A DNA stretch of 64,000 bases from Vigna angularis (lineage: Eukaryota > Streptophyta > Magnoliopsida > Fabales > Fabaceae). Where the stretch lies: the NCBI RefSeq assembly GCF_016808095.1, contig NC_068971.1, forward strand, positions 62,001 to 126,000, written 5' to 3'. The notes under the pieces are model-generated. The model saw nothing but the letters and a program-made list of their open reading frames with translations. It ran no database searches and had not been told where the DNA came from. Shown piece after piece: positions 25,802 to 40,600 of this stretch; position 1 is the first letter of the stretch; each line of letters starts with the position of its first letter. The translations under genes and the position numbers were made by a program.

Positions 25802-27056
25802 AATGATACATTGATGAGCGGTCACGGGAGGTTATGCACTTGTGATGACTTCTACTTCTTCTTACAAGTACACTTCCAAAATACTCCATACCATCCACAA
25901 GGTTAGTCCTCAACACTATGTCCAAAACCGGCACATAGACCAGAACCTCCTGCCCCTCTCACCACATAATTCATCATTCTCTACTTGAGACTAGATGATT
26001 ATTAGAGTATCAGGATAACCTCCAACGACGGGACCCTCAACATCAACATATACACTAATACCATATCATTACAGAATCTCTCCACGAGACTCATATCATG
26101 TTCATATTCCTCAACTCAGATTATACCATTACAAAATCTCCCCATAATACTCATATCATGTTCAGATGCATAAATTCAAATCCAATATAATAAAATACAA
26201 TCATCACAGAAATAATACAAAATGAATATATCACAAAATAAATTAACAATAATAAAATATCACTATAAATGGTCACCGGAGAATAATCAAATGTTTGACG
26301 AATCAAACTCACCATAAACGCCAGTACATATGACTAGTCACAACTTACTGGATTTGACCAAGGTTGCTTTATGATCAGGGATGTACAAACTCCGATTTTT
26401 AAGATTCCTCTATCCTACCATCACAAATATAACCTTAATAAATAAATGTTTTGGGGAACTAAGAAGTTGAATCTGGCATAGCCGGTTAGACATCTTCTTA
26501 TCCTTCCAGAAAGATGAATCCATCACATATTTTATATCAATTGAGTATATTGCATAATAGTTTAACAGTACTTAATCTGTTCAATAGGATTTAAGTTAAA
26601 AACTTATCGAGTAGACTTCCAGGAAAGAGAGGTGTGTCACAATGGACAACTTAAGTACCAAGTCTTTCCTTAGCCAAAGTGTTCCTCAACTAGTTTTTAA
26701 CAAATTTCTTATTTACAGATTCAAAACAACAACATATAATATTAACACATAAATTCAATACAACAAACACCTATGTTTTTCATTAACAATATTCACACAG
26801 AATTTCAAGACATGAATAGTAATAAAACAATACTAAATCATAATATAAAAGCATAGAAAGGTTAGTTCCCCTACCTCTATTCCAGACTTTAGTTTCTTGA
26901 TCAAAGGTTGTTCCCGGAAAACTTCCAGAATCTCCACACTAAAGTCCTTCTTACTCTAAAGTCTTCCTAATCTTATGAATTCTCTCTACTTCTTGGTGCA
27001 AAATCCCCTCCCCCTTGCTTAGTATTTATAGGCCAAGATTCTGGTACTATTTGGTG

Positions 27057-27160
<104 letters not shown>

Positions 27161-27492
27161 TTTCAATCACCGAAAGATGTTTTGGTGTTTTGCTATTTCA
27201 ATCACCGAAAGTTTCTTTGTCCATTTGTTTTTTTTTAAACAAAAAAATAGAAAAGAGTTTGAACCCATGTTCTTGAAATCACCACAATTTTCTACCATTT
27301 AAGCTACCAAAATTTCTTATTTAGCTTTCCACATTTTATTTTTACATAAACTTATTAATTATATTTTTCATTCGTAAAGAAAAATTTATTACTACTGATA
27401 ATAAAATTGTTACTATTAAGATAAATATGTTTTATAGGTCTTACAATACTAGAGTAACATATCTTAGACTTTTAAACGTAGATATCATTTTC

Positions 27493-29700
<2,208 letters not shown>

Positions 29701-30033
29701 AAATTAAAGAGTTGTTGTACAGAAAGTGTAGTTTTCTTTTTTCTTGTTGTATTAAAAATGAAATCTATCTATAATTATCCCAATCTGTTTTTTGCTATAA
29801 ATACGTTTTTAACTATTAGGTAAAATTAGATTATTAGGATAAAAGAATACAAGAGACAGAGAATAACAAAATTGGAAGGGTGGAAATAGTAAAATGTGAT
29901 AGTGGAAATAGAAATGGATAGAGAGAAAGAAACCCAAAAAATTGAAAAGTTGAGCCCAAATTGGAAATGAGAAAAAGGGGTGGAGGTGGTGGTGGCTGGG
30001 CAACGGAAAGAAAGAGATATTTGTTATATAAGG

Positions 30034-30260
30034 ATGGGTGGTGCACTGTGGGGGACGCGGGTGATGGAGATCGTGAAGAAGCCAATGCTGAGAAGCGCCT
30101 CCTCCGCGTTTGGCAGGTTCCGATCTCTCTCTATCTCTTCTATTCCTCCTTTTTAGGGTTTCTTCTTCTTCTTCGACAATCACATCTCTATTCTCTTCTT
30201 CTGAAATCCATTTCAAGAATGAAGCTGTCTTCAAGGCATGCTCTCAATCATCTCTTGCAT
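30034..30260 (+). pseudogene. Broken copy of a small conserved plant protein (ALWGTRVMEIVKK type)
   Basis: Exon 1 (30034-30116) starts ATG and reads MGGALWGTRVMEIVKK. Another frame of the same exon then reads EANAEKRLLRVWQ. A GT-AG intron (30117-30217) leads to NEAVFKACSQSSLASLRD. As I recall, intact plant homologues carry these three pieces in one frame, with about 18 residues (a KRIKLTTTRK-like stretch) between the first two. Here that stretch is missing and the frame shifts, as if about 55 bases were lost at a short GAAG match. In frame from the ATG, translation stops soon after the exon. A frame starting at 29961 could join the last two pieces but lacks the conserved N-terminus. No biochemical function is assigned. 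The pseudogene call depends on my memory of the family. Confidence 0.55.
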
Positions 30261-30261
30261 C

Positions 30262-33200
30262 ATTGCGGGACCATTCAATTACTTTCTCCATTTTTTCTTC
30301 AAATCCAATTTGTAACCCCCAAACATCCTACTCCATCTTTACTTTTACAGATTGCTTTCATATTCTATGCTTGAATTCTATCTCTTATCAATCTCGCTAT
30401 GCTGTGCCTGCCATACTCTTGTTACATGCTCTTCACTGTTATTTTAATTTTCTATTATGGACTGTTCTTACCTAATAATTGCACAATAATGCCACTCTCT
30501 TTTTGTTTTCTATATAACCTCCCTATAAACTCTTTTTTCTTTATCTAATTTCTATAGGCAAACCATAAGCATTTTTTAACTTATTTCATAGAGCTCTTAA
30601 TCGTTTCGTGAAAACTTGTTCAAGAGGTGCTCTATCTCATTTTTTTCAAATAAACGAGTTCTTATTAATTTAGTTATCATGATCGATGAGATTTGGTACT
30701 GTACATTCTAGGTGAAGACCCTTTTTAAGAAGTTGTGAAGAAAATTGTCAATATAGGTTAGCTAACCGTGGTAAAGGAGGGAGAATTGTGTTTTGGGCCG
30801 TAGTGTTGTGGGGGGCCTTAATTTATGGCCCGTGAACTTGTAGTAGGGCTGAAATGGAATTGGCTTTTTGACGTCAATGTGATGCAAGCCAAATGAACTG
30901 ATTCCTTTTTATTAGTGGGTACGCGCTTTGTTTTTTCTGTCAATTTGATTTTATATAATAGAAGCAAAGTTGATTGATCTGATATATCTGTTTATAAAAG
31001 TATAATTAAGGTATTTATTTATTTCATCAAACATCAACTAAAATTAGAAAATACTATTATAAAAATAGTAAGTATAATACATACAATTAGACAAACAATG
31101 AAATCCTATTCAAATAATTTAACACTATTAGCATGATTCTAATGTTAAAGAAGATCAAAAGATCAAAGTATTGACTTATAGTAAATAATTATAATAAAAG
31201 ACTATTGTTAGGGATTAGTAACAGTTTATTTTCATTTGAGTTTGAATTCGACGAACCTGAGTTACTTCAGTTTGATTCATGTTTATTTTATTTTATTTAT
31301 ATCTCAACTCGAGTTGAGCATGTACTGAGTCACTCACAATTTTAATCCATTTTTGCCTTGGTGGAGAATAGGACTTTGGATCTCTTTTGGGAATTGGGGC
31401 CCATGACTTAGATTTATTTGGTTAGGAGAAGAAGTAAGAAATGGACACGTCTTGTTTGTTGCAATTGTACTAAGCAAACCTTCTAAAACCCTACAGGCAA
31501 ACAACATTAATAGACATAGTCACAATTGATGGATGGACATGTTGCCTTTTGTGAAAGACAGTTTTTGAATGAAAAATAATAATTAATAGGAAACCTTCTT
31601 AACCTGATTGACCTAATCAGGTGAGCCTACTACCAAGTTTAGCTTGGATTGGAGTGAATGGGTCGGGTCATGTGTGACCATGATAGGCTACCCACGTGAT
31701 TGACAAAAGTTTGCATTGTTCTTACTAAGTCAGCAATTCACACAACACTCTTTGTCATCCTTTATTTTCTCCATGAAAATGAAACTTAAATAGAAAAGGT
31801 GACGTGAAGAACTCTAATACCCTTATTAACAACAAACTCCGCTCGCCAATCAATTCTTTTTTATTTCTTTCATTCTTAATTCATCTTTTTGTTCCTACGG
31901 CTCAACTTTTATAGTCTTCTCTAGTTTAATGAACCAAAGAATGTTACCAAACACACTTTTAACATTTCTTCCCAGCACTCTTTTAGTAATATTAGATATA
32001 TTTATAGGGACTTGTGAAAAAGTGAATTTCGTTCTTCTTATAGTCAGTTCCCTTGATAATTTTGAGTCCTTCAAAATTTTACTTCCAGATAAAAGAGTGT
32101 AATGATAGCATCATCTTTCGTAATATAGAGTTAATTAAAGTGAGAGAAATCTCGTACATTAGGCAAAGTTTAATTTTTTGAAATGTAGTTAGACGGCAAA
32201 TATGCATCCGAATTTCAAAATCGAACTTAAATATGTTTAAAAAATATACTATTTTTTTGCTTGAATAAAAAACATGCTGACAATACAGAAGTTCTTAACA
32301 TTTGCAGTTGATGAACTAGTATTTTTCCTTCTGTAAGTGTTCGACGGCTAACATTTTTAAATAATTAGAACTGTGATTAAATGATAGAATTACTAAGTAA
32401 AGGGGTTCTATATTACATATGTCCAAATAAATTTGTCTTTATCATGATTGGCTGATGTGGAATTAGGATGTGACTTTATATACAGTTTTAGGTCTAACGA
32501 TAGAAGTTAAATTTTAAAAACAATGATTTAAGAAGAATTTTACTTGACTTTTGTTCGAAAGTTAATTCACAGTAAGTAACTATATGTGTTAACAAATAAA
32601 ATATTATTTTAAAATCCAAATAGTTGCGTTCATCTTTTTAGACGATATATTCCTCTAAATAGATGTATGTTTCATTTGATGTTTCAGAGGATGTGAACCA
32701 TTGATGCATTGTCCAACAAGTAAACTAAAGTAAATGTTCTAATAATTTATTGTTGGCCTATTTTATTCTGTCTTGTGTTCAAATAAGTTAGACGAGGAAA
32801 ATTAAACACAGAGCTTAGGCTGAAAATATTATAAATTGTATTTTACCTAAAGTTGAATACAATAAATATCATGGGTACAAAGCAACACAATTATGTGATG
32901 CTGTAAGAATAATCCATGAAGGCACAAACTATGTTTAATTGAGAAAACCCACCAATTTCAAAACACAGGAAGAATTGTATTGAAACGAATTGTTTGAAAA
33001 ATTCCAAACTGTTAACAACGAGCCTCAAAAGATTATAGTAGAATACACTAATCTTCTAATCTCATACAGTATGAAGATTTTGGATAGATTCCCAAAGGGG
33101 TAAGAACACATACATGAGCATAGAAGAAACACAAACATGATAACCATGGTTCTAGATGAATTCTCAGAGACAAGATTTAAAAACTCATTAATCTTAAAGG

Positions 33201-33632
33201 ATAAGTTATTGATCCACGTGAAAGCGTTATAATCTACTTTATAATATTCTAAACCTTTAAAATATAATGCAGAAACTAAGAGCTCAGATTCATTTTTTAA
33301 ATTGAAAGTGCTCTTAAACTAAGTTTGTTTATTTCTTATTACTATAAAATATTTTAGGAATAAAAGGTTCAGCTTATATAGGTCACTATGTTAAATTAAA
33401 TCGATAGAAAAAGTGAAACGACAAATTGAATATGTTAACTCGCAGACTTCATAAGGTAATGACAGGACAAGATAAGTTAGTAGGCTTAACCTGCTTCAAA
33501 AAGTTCACATTCCACTCTTATTTCATTTAGTTTCGATATTCTTTCACTCCATTTTTAAATTTTTGGGTAATTTTTTAATATATTTATTATATATTATTTT
33601 AAATTTATTCATTGTCATTGTTAAGATGTATG
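30262..33632. other. Intergenic, AT-rich
   Basis: No gene, RNA or clear repeat boundary could be supported in these 3.4 kb. The segment 31230-31330 has TTTGAATTCGACGAACCTGA-like and AACTCGAGTTGAG words that look like a dispersed repeat fragment. The remainder is low-complexity. Confidence 0.5.
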
Positions 33633-33809
33633 TAGGGTGGCAAAACGGGCCAACCTGTCCCGTTTAAGCCTGATCCGATTTTGTCTCGTAAGAAACAAGT
33701 CGGACTGGGTTGGTCTATCACTTAATAATGAGTTCACTTTTATAATTCGACCTGACAAACTGTTGGGTCAAAATGAGTTTATGCAAGACTGGCAGGCAAG
33801 TTAACATAT

Positions 33810-34623
33810 GAGTGATTCTCCCTACACCTCAGGTATCTCGTCTTACACCTCTCTCTTTTTTTATTTTTACAACAGTGCCCCTGTCAGAAGAGGAGAACCT
33901 TTGGCAGAACCTTTAATTGCTTTATTTTTGTTTGAGTCATTTTGAAAAAACTCATTTTCTCTTCCGCATTTCATACCAAACCCTGCACCACTTTTTCCTC
34001 TTCTCCTCCTCTCCCTCCTCTCCTCCTCCCTTCATTCCCACAGAACTTTCGTCCTTCGAGTGTTGTGTGTTGTTTGATTAAGAGGCATTTGTGGGATTGT
34101 ATTGTGGATGGATGATGGATTTGTGGTAGGGACGAAGATATGTGGCAGGGACAAAGTTGGAGACCAATGCAGTTATGGTCTCGTCGCAGTTGGAAGTGCG
34201 GTTTAGTGTGTGTTGCACTTGGAAGTGTGGTTATGCGGTTGCCGTAGTTGGAAATGCGAGTCTCGCCTAGAGTGTTCCACTTCCAGAACAAGCACGAAGT
34301 CAACGTCTCTATTGGATGCAAGTACGATGGTGAATAGTATTTGAAGAGTAGAGGCAGTGAGCGAATAACATGCCTTGGTGGAGACGACGACCAAAGCGCA
34401 GTCGTTTTGTAGGAAAAGGGTGTGCTTTTAGGGTGTTCACTTCGGATACTTCCACACATTGGTTTCAACTTGGAGGGGAAAATTAGGAAGAGGGCAGAGG
34501 GATTGTTTCGATTAGGTCATGGCAACATAGAGAAAGAAGAGTGAGAAAGAGATTAAATTTCATAATAAGCTTCCTTTGCTGATCTACCTAATTAAATTAC
34601 TCCAGTCATCACAGAAAAATCAA

Positions 34624-34697
<74 letters not shown>

Positions 34698-35045
34698 AAA
34701 CAACTTTAATTAATAAAAACAATGTAATCAATATAATTTGTATGAAAAATAATTTAAGAATAGCAACGTTAAATAGGGTAAAATTAGTCATTTTGCTTAT
34801 ACTTTATTTTATTGATCAACAGTGAGATGGGTGCATGCAAAAGCTTATAATACAGGTTAACAGAAGAGAACTGAGATGGATGCATGCAGATGTTATAATA
34901 CAATTTACACGACAGGATTAAGGGTTGTTGGTGATTAAAAAATCATTAAACCATCATCACCTTTTTCATATTTTATTAAATGAAGGGCATATCTGTCAAT
35001 TGGGATGTGCAGGATGAAACATGTGAGGTGCAGGGAGGAACACTC
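33810..35045. mobile_element. MULE-like DNA transposon, non-autonomous, with 9-bp target duplication
   Basis: The element is 1236 bp. The left end GAGTGATTCTCCCTACACCT and the reverse complement of the right end GAGTGTTCCTCCCTGCACCT match at 19 of the first 22 bases, and more weakly out to about 45. Flanks are TTAACATAT (33801-33809) and TTAACAGAT (35046-35054), an 8/9 match, as expected for Mutator-like elements. No transposase is encoded. The interior, 33970-34560, is clearly richer in G and C than its surroundings and carries a 165-codon open frame on the minus strand, unrecognised. It may be captured host sequence (Pack-MULE). Confidence 0.75.
34628..34697. repeat. Compound (AT)n(GT)5 microsatellite
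   Basis: About 60 bases of AT followed by GTGTGTGTGT, inside the MULE-like element. Confidence 0.95.
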
Positions 35046-35312
35046 TTAACAGATTGATGTCAGGGTGCATTTGAATAATTTATCACGTATTTGACTATAA
35101 CATTTTTGTCCACATTTGAGTTTTCCATAATATATCAAAACATGTTCATACATTTGAATTGTCGGATTGGCAGACTAGTATGCCGAACTAGACGAAAGCG
35201 AGTTCCTTACATTTAGTTTTTTTATAATACTGAGTTGGCCTGACTAAGTGGGACAAGTTATGGTGACTCTTGAGTTAGACAAGTTATCCCAACTTGTTTT
35301 TTTTCGTGGGTT

Positions 35313-35528
35313 ATCAGACACATTATACTCTATCTTTTTATATACCCCTAAATGTATGCTAAATAATAGACTACAATTATGAAAAAATATTCCACCTAAT
35401 GTCATTAAAAAAAGCTTTTAAAAGTTAAGAAAAAATTATGGTTAACTATTATAATTTTAGTAACTTAATTAGTAATTGTTTTTTATTGTTAATTAAATAT
35501 TTAACTTTTAATATTTATTTAATATAGG
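35313..35528. repeat. Dispersed 216-bp repeat, copy 1
   Basis: From ATCAGAC to AATATAGG this matches 48481-48698 along its whole length with small indels, including TAATAGACTACAATTATGAA and GTAACTTAATTAGTAATT. It is AT-rich and non-coding. It starts where the possible split MITE ends, so the first 40 bases may be that element's right end. Confidence 0.8.
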
Positions 35529-36510
35529 TGGTAATTTTATATTTATTTAGCTCATTTTATTTGTAAATATGAAAATACTATTTAGCTTATAAAGATATGA
35601 AAATTTTAAATAAGATTAATGTTAGAGTGTAGTATTTTTTTTAAAATTTGTTTATGTGAAAAATGGTAGTCAGGACCCTATCATTCTTAAAATATTTTCA
35701 CTATCTCTTCTAAAAGCTTATATTTTTACTTACTTTTATCTTTAAACTATCTATTTATATATAATAGAAAGTGTAATGTTTTCTTATTAAGATGGATGTG
35801 AATAGAATCCTTATAATTATAAAATACTTCCAATATTAATTAAAAGTAGTTGAACAAAACATGGTAATTAAGTTGTAACTAACAAACGCACATATAATTA
35901 GTAAAGAACTAAGTTTTAATTATAAAACAAGAATTAATATAACATTTTTTTCTATAATTTTTCTTTGTTTTTATTTAGTAAACTTCTAAAATTGTTTTAA
36001 GGCATTTAAAATTAGAGGAAAACACTTTTCATACAATTAAAAAAAATATATAAATGAACTTGCCATTACATTTTCAGACCAACAATTTTTGTAATTTTCT
36101 TATTTATTTTGCCTAATCTTTTTTAATATGATATCTAACTATCATTCATTTTTCTTTATTTATTCAGTTAACTCATGAGCCAATGATTATATACTAAAAC
36201 ATAAATTCAATGATCATGATAACATTGCCTCTAGAATTCAAGTCCTCTTTTAATAGAACAAATGAATAGTTTTTAATTAAAAAAATAGAATGAACGTTTA
36301 GTATAACATTATTACATACACATACATGTATTGAAATATTGATTTTTTTTATTAATAAGTGTTACTACTTTATCTTTTCTCATTCTAGAAATAAGCAAAT
36401 CTTTACACGTATAATATTATATATTATTACGTTACATATTTTTATCATTTTGTGTATTTTTTTTTGTAATTTATTTTTAAAATTTTGTGAAGAAAACTGT
36501 GATTTTGTTC
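35529..36510. other. AT-rich spacer upstream of the NAC duplication unit
   Basis: Nothing supportable was found here. The sequence is low-complexity A/T. The duplication shared with the second NAC copy begins at about 36510, in the 3' flank of the minus-strand NAC gene. Confidence 0.5.
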
Positions 36511-36813
36511 TGCTCTTTGAAAGCATTTCCTTGAGGACTGAAAATATGTAACTTTTAAGTAGCATTGCATTTGCATTTGCATGGTGAAGTGCGTTAGAGA
36601 TTGAAAGTAAAAATAAGAACAGATTGAAGTAAAAATAAGAACTGGATTACACACTAGTTTTAGTAGCATACTCTCCAGACATAGACTACCCTTAGTGCCG
36701 GTTGAAAATGAAAAGATAATTACAGGGAAAGACAATAAAAGAAAGAGGCAAAGCTTAGGTTGATCTGAGATGGTTGTAAAACAAGTAGTAGTGCTAGAAA
36801 TAAGTGAAGGGAC

Positions 36814-37687
36814 TCAAGGTTTTCTTCTAACATAAGGGAAGGTGTTGGAGCTACTACTCTCTTCATTCTCATCTGATTCATGGGTAATTCCACTGCCGGC
36901 AGAAGATGAGCAATCAGTCTTCTTCTGCGCCAAAAAGTCATAAAACACCATCTTCAACTTCCTCACCTTCCGGTTATCCACTCTGCCTCTCAAACTCTCC
37001 ATCTCCTTCTCCTCCCCGTTTCTACAACCACTTCTCCTCTTCAAAAATATGCGACACAGAACCCAGTTTTCCATGGGAACCTGAACACACAAACAAACCA
37101 AAAATATTGTATGAATAATTAATGCGTGCGCGAGGATAATTGGGAGTTAATTTGCTCTCTCTGAATCCTGACCTGAGACGGAGGGTTAAGGAGGCGATAC
37201 TCATGCATGATCCAATCGGTTCTGGATCCATGAGGTGGCTTTCCTCTGTAGAAAACAAGTGTCTTCTTCATTCCCACTACTTGGTTCCCTTTTGAAGTTA
37301 AAATTTGTTTGTCCAACCCAGTGGCCTTCCAGTAACCTGAACTGGTGGCTCTGTTGGAGCGGTTGCCGTTAGGATATTTGGGCTCTTTGGTGCTGAAGAA
37401 GTACCTCTCTTTCTCTAAATCACCTAAACACACCATCCACAAGGCATTGCAATTAGACTTAATTAGTCAAGAAGAAGAGAGAGGGGAAGAAAGGAATTAT
37501 GGAAACCTGGCAAATCCCAAGGATCAGACTTGCAAACATCAAACTCATGAATGACGGAGGCTGGCAAAGGGAAGGAGAAAACCTTGCGCTTTAAGTATTG
37601 CACAACCAATTCCTCGTCGGTTGGGTGGAAACGGAAGCCCGGAGGCAATCTGAGCTCCCCATTCTTCACAAAATTCAGTTTCTCCAT
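36814..37687 (-). CDS. NAC083: NAC transcription factor, NAC083/VNI2-like (copy 1)
   Basis: Three exons, 37687-37507, 37423-37173 and 37080-36814, give 232 residues; the introns (83 and 92 bp) are GT-AG. The NAC domain covers about residues 13-158: [19 protein letters not shown] (A), the DPWDLPG end of exon 1 (B), [20 protein letters not shown] and [12 protein letters not shown] (C), [20 protein letters not shown] and WIMHEYRL (D), and WVLCRIF (E). The three-exon structure with the break at WDLPG|D is the family norm. The short C-terminus is rich in Ser and acidic residues (ESSSSN). VNI2/NAC083 relatives act in the nucleus in xylem differentiation, senescence and stress; the exact role here is inferred. 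At residues 87-90 it reads TSSG where copy 2 has TGSG. A twin gene lies 6.5 kb away on the same strand. Confidence 0.96.
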
Positions 37688-40600
37688 TCGACCACGCCCT
37701 ACTTCTTCTCTGTATATGAATATAGTAAGAATAGTTTTATGTGTCCGACTAGAGCAGAGCAGGGAAGTTGGGTGGGTGAGAATTGAAGCACTCGTGGGGG
37801 TTCTTATAAGTCCATTAAAGCGTTGAGGAAAATAAAGAAAGGGGCTGAAGAATAGGGGAAAGGAAAGAAGAAAAAGGAGGGAAAAGGGGGTTATTATTAT
37901 TGGATAAAGAAAGCAAAAGGGTATGGAGTAAGATGCAGTGTGGCTTCTTTTATAGAAATGGATCTGACAGGAAGGAAGGAGAAGAATAAGACGACACATT
38001 TTGCGTAAACCAGACTCAACCTTTCTTTTACTTTGACGTTATATTAACTGTGGTTTAAGGTTTTATTATTATTATTATTATTAATATTATTATTATTTTG
38101 GTTTGTTCGTGAGAAAAGTTGTTAGTCCAGACCAGAGTGGCTGCTGCTGCTAATAAGAAAACAAAGCCTAGTTCCGTCGACCCTTTGTTCCTTGTGTTGT
38201 GATTGGAACTTGGAATTAGATTGGAGGAGAATTCCGTTTGGTTTATCCAAAAAAAGCACTCTTCGGTCCCTTCCTTGGATAAAACAAAACAAGTTCTCCA
38301 TTTTTTCATGGAAACAAAATTTGTCTTGAGTTTACTAAATTTTGATTTGGGTGCTTTTACTGAAGTGAAATGAAGAGGTGCATGAAGTGAGGTTTTGTGA
38401 TGGGGTACAGCTGGAGGTGACCCAAGGCAAGACAAAGAGGTTATATCAGTGGTATGGCACTGATTTGATGAAAGTACACAACTAACCCTCTCCCTCTCTC
38501 ACACTAACTTGTTTCTATTTCTGTTCTATCCCTCAACGGGGAGCAAACCAATATCAATGAATACAGGAAACTCAACTCTTTTGGTTTGGTTTTGTTTTGT
38601 TAGTTACTAACTTCTTCACACTTCAGACGCATCCTATTCTGTCGGTGTTACCTTTTCTTACCCCCTTTCCACTTTACATCACTAATGTTATTCTTATCTT
38701 ATTTTTCACATCCCCTTTCATGTTTCCAAGCTTAAGTAAGGGTTTTATATCGGTCCTTTCTCGTTCGATAGAGTCGAATATTGCAGAAAATATTTTGATG
38801 TTAAAATTAGTATTTGTTTAATGTTATAATAATAAATGTATAGTAAAACATAATTAATTATTTATATATTAAATTTGTATTTATAGATTTTAAAAAAGTA
38901 ATTTATTGATATTAATTTAATTATGATCCCAATAATAATAATTTAACTTAAAGTTGATATAATTATTTTTATTCCTAATTTTGTTTGTAGTATGATTGAT
39001 TGGTCCACTGATTATCTTTCATGGAATTAAAAGAATTATCAACCATCATATTTCACAAAATTTTGTAGTAGTAAAAGTAAATTAATTTCTTCCAACATTA
39101 TTTACTATGCGTAGGTACTTAGTTTACCTTTTAGCTTGGTTTTCATTTTTAAATGCAATTAAGGTCCACGCTTGTTCAATATCCTTTTAGATTACAAATA
39201 GTTAATTGTGTTTCTGAGACACTTTTGAAAATTGAATTGATGTATTTATGAATTCTTCTGATACCACATTCATTTGAGGAGCCGTGAACGTAAACAACAT
39301 ACACTTGCGAAATCATTTTCAAATCAATTAAAATATTCTGTTAGCTTTTCAATAACTTAAGGGTCTAAATCACGCTCAAATCGACTAACCATACAAATTG
39401 GCATATATTCTTATTAAAGCTACATGCATAAAAACTATGGCCATATAAAACCAATGAGAAAATCTATTCTATCCCAGACAGACATGATCCTATGTATTGC
39501 AGTCTCAATTGTCATAATATATTTCTATGTGGGCCTAATTTCTTTTTTATTTTCCCACTAAATAATCGAAACGTCCACGTTACTTGGGAGTGTAGAACAA
39601 GTGTTTTTAAATTCAATTAAGTACTAGTCAAACACTCTTTTTTTTTTTCTTTTTTTTTATTTAGTATACTGTGCCTTAAACCCTTTGTGTCGGAAAAAAT
39701 ACAAGTTGATTAATTCCTTTATTTCACAAATAACAAGTTATCAGGAGATTCTGTTTGATTTGTGGCGAACTTTTTTAAAATTTATTAACTCAAAAAACTT
39801 TATTTCGATAGGTCACTAAAAATAGTGTATGCACTTACGTTGGTTCATATTACTTGATAAGTAATTTCCATTAGAGAGTCAGACTAAAATTACTTTTGGT
39901 TATACACATTTTTTTTTTTAAATTATTGATTGAAAATTTAAATTAGCAAGTTAAGAAATAGTGTGTTGTTTTTGTCAGATCACCGTAACGTTGACATGAA
40001 ACATCCATCTCTATTTTACTGATGTCTAATATTAATTTATGCGTAGTTACAATTAGCAACATGTTTTTTAATTATATTTCTTTCACAAATTCAACGTTTT
40101 AATATATTTTTATTTGTAACTAGTTCCTGCTTTAATTTCCTTTCATTTCAACAAAAGATGTTCTAAAAAATGTTAGATGTATTATTTCATATCAATTGTA
40201 AGTGTAGAAATATGTTCTTTTAACATTCTAAAACATCCAAAGTTTAGTTATATTTCAAAAACGTTATTTCTTTTTGTTCCTTCTACTTATTGTCTTTTAT
40301 AAAACGTTATTTAAATTCGAAGGATAAAATGATGCATTTCTAAATCTAAGTGACTGAAAAGAAAGACAAAAGAATTAGAGGAGCTAATATATCGAATTTA
40401 GTTTTTATTTTTAAAAGAAACCAATATATATACTTTACTCTTTTTTATTCAAGAACCAATTTGTTGAGTATTGATAAAATATATCGACCTCAGTGTGCCG
40501 TATAAGATTTTGTGATTGTTGTTATATAAGCAACTTATAGTTGACTGGTTACTTTTAAAAGATAATATGAAAGTTATTAAAAAAATATTCTAAAATGTAA

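Larger units (their letters stand above)
33633..35351. mobile_element. Possible hAT-like MITE split by the MULE-like element
   Basis: The left end reads AGGGTGGCAAAACGGGCC, a word typical of short hAT-type elements in plants. Sequence right of the inner element continues in the same style (GACAAGTTATCCCAACTTG) and ends near TTTTTATATACCCCTA, a weak mirror of the left end. If so, the older element runs 33633-35351 and is interrupted at 33810-35045. No 8-bp target duplication was confirmed. Confidence 0.35.

Noticed and set aside
27240..27300. A tRNA-like GTTTGAACCC word.
   Set aside because: No acceptor stem or anticodon arm can be folded around it.
33971..34468. A 165-codon minus-strand open frame in the MULE-like element as a gene.
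   Set aside because: The sequence has no recognisable domain and there is no evidence of transcription. It is kept only as possible captured DNA.
37345..37554. Plus-strand frames over the NAC genes (also 43822-44031).
   Set aside because: They are antisense shadows, conserved only because the NAC sequence is duplicated.
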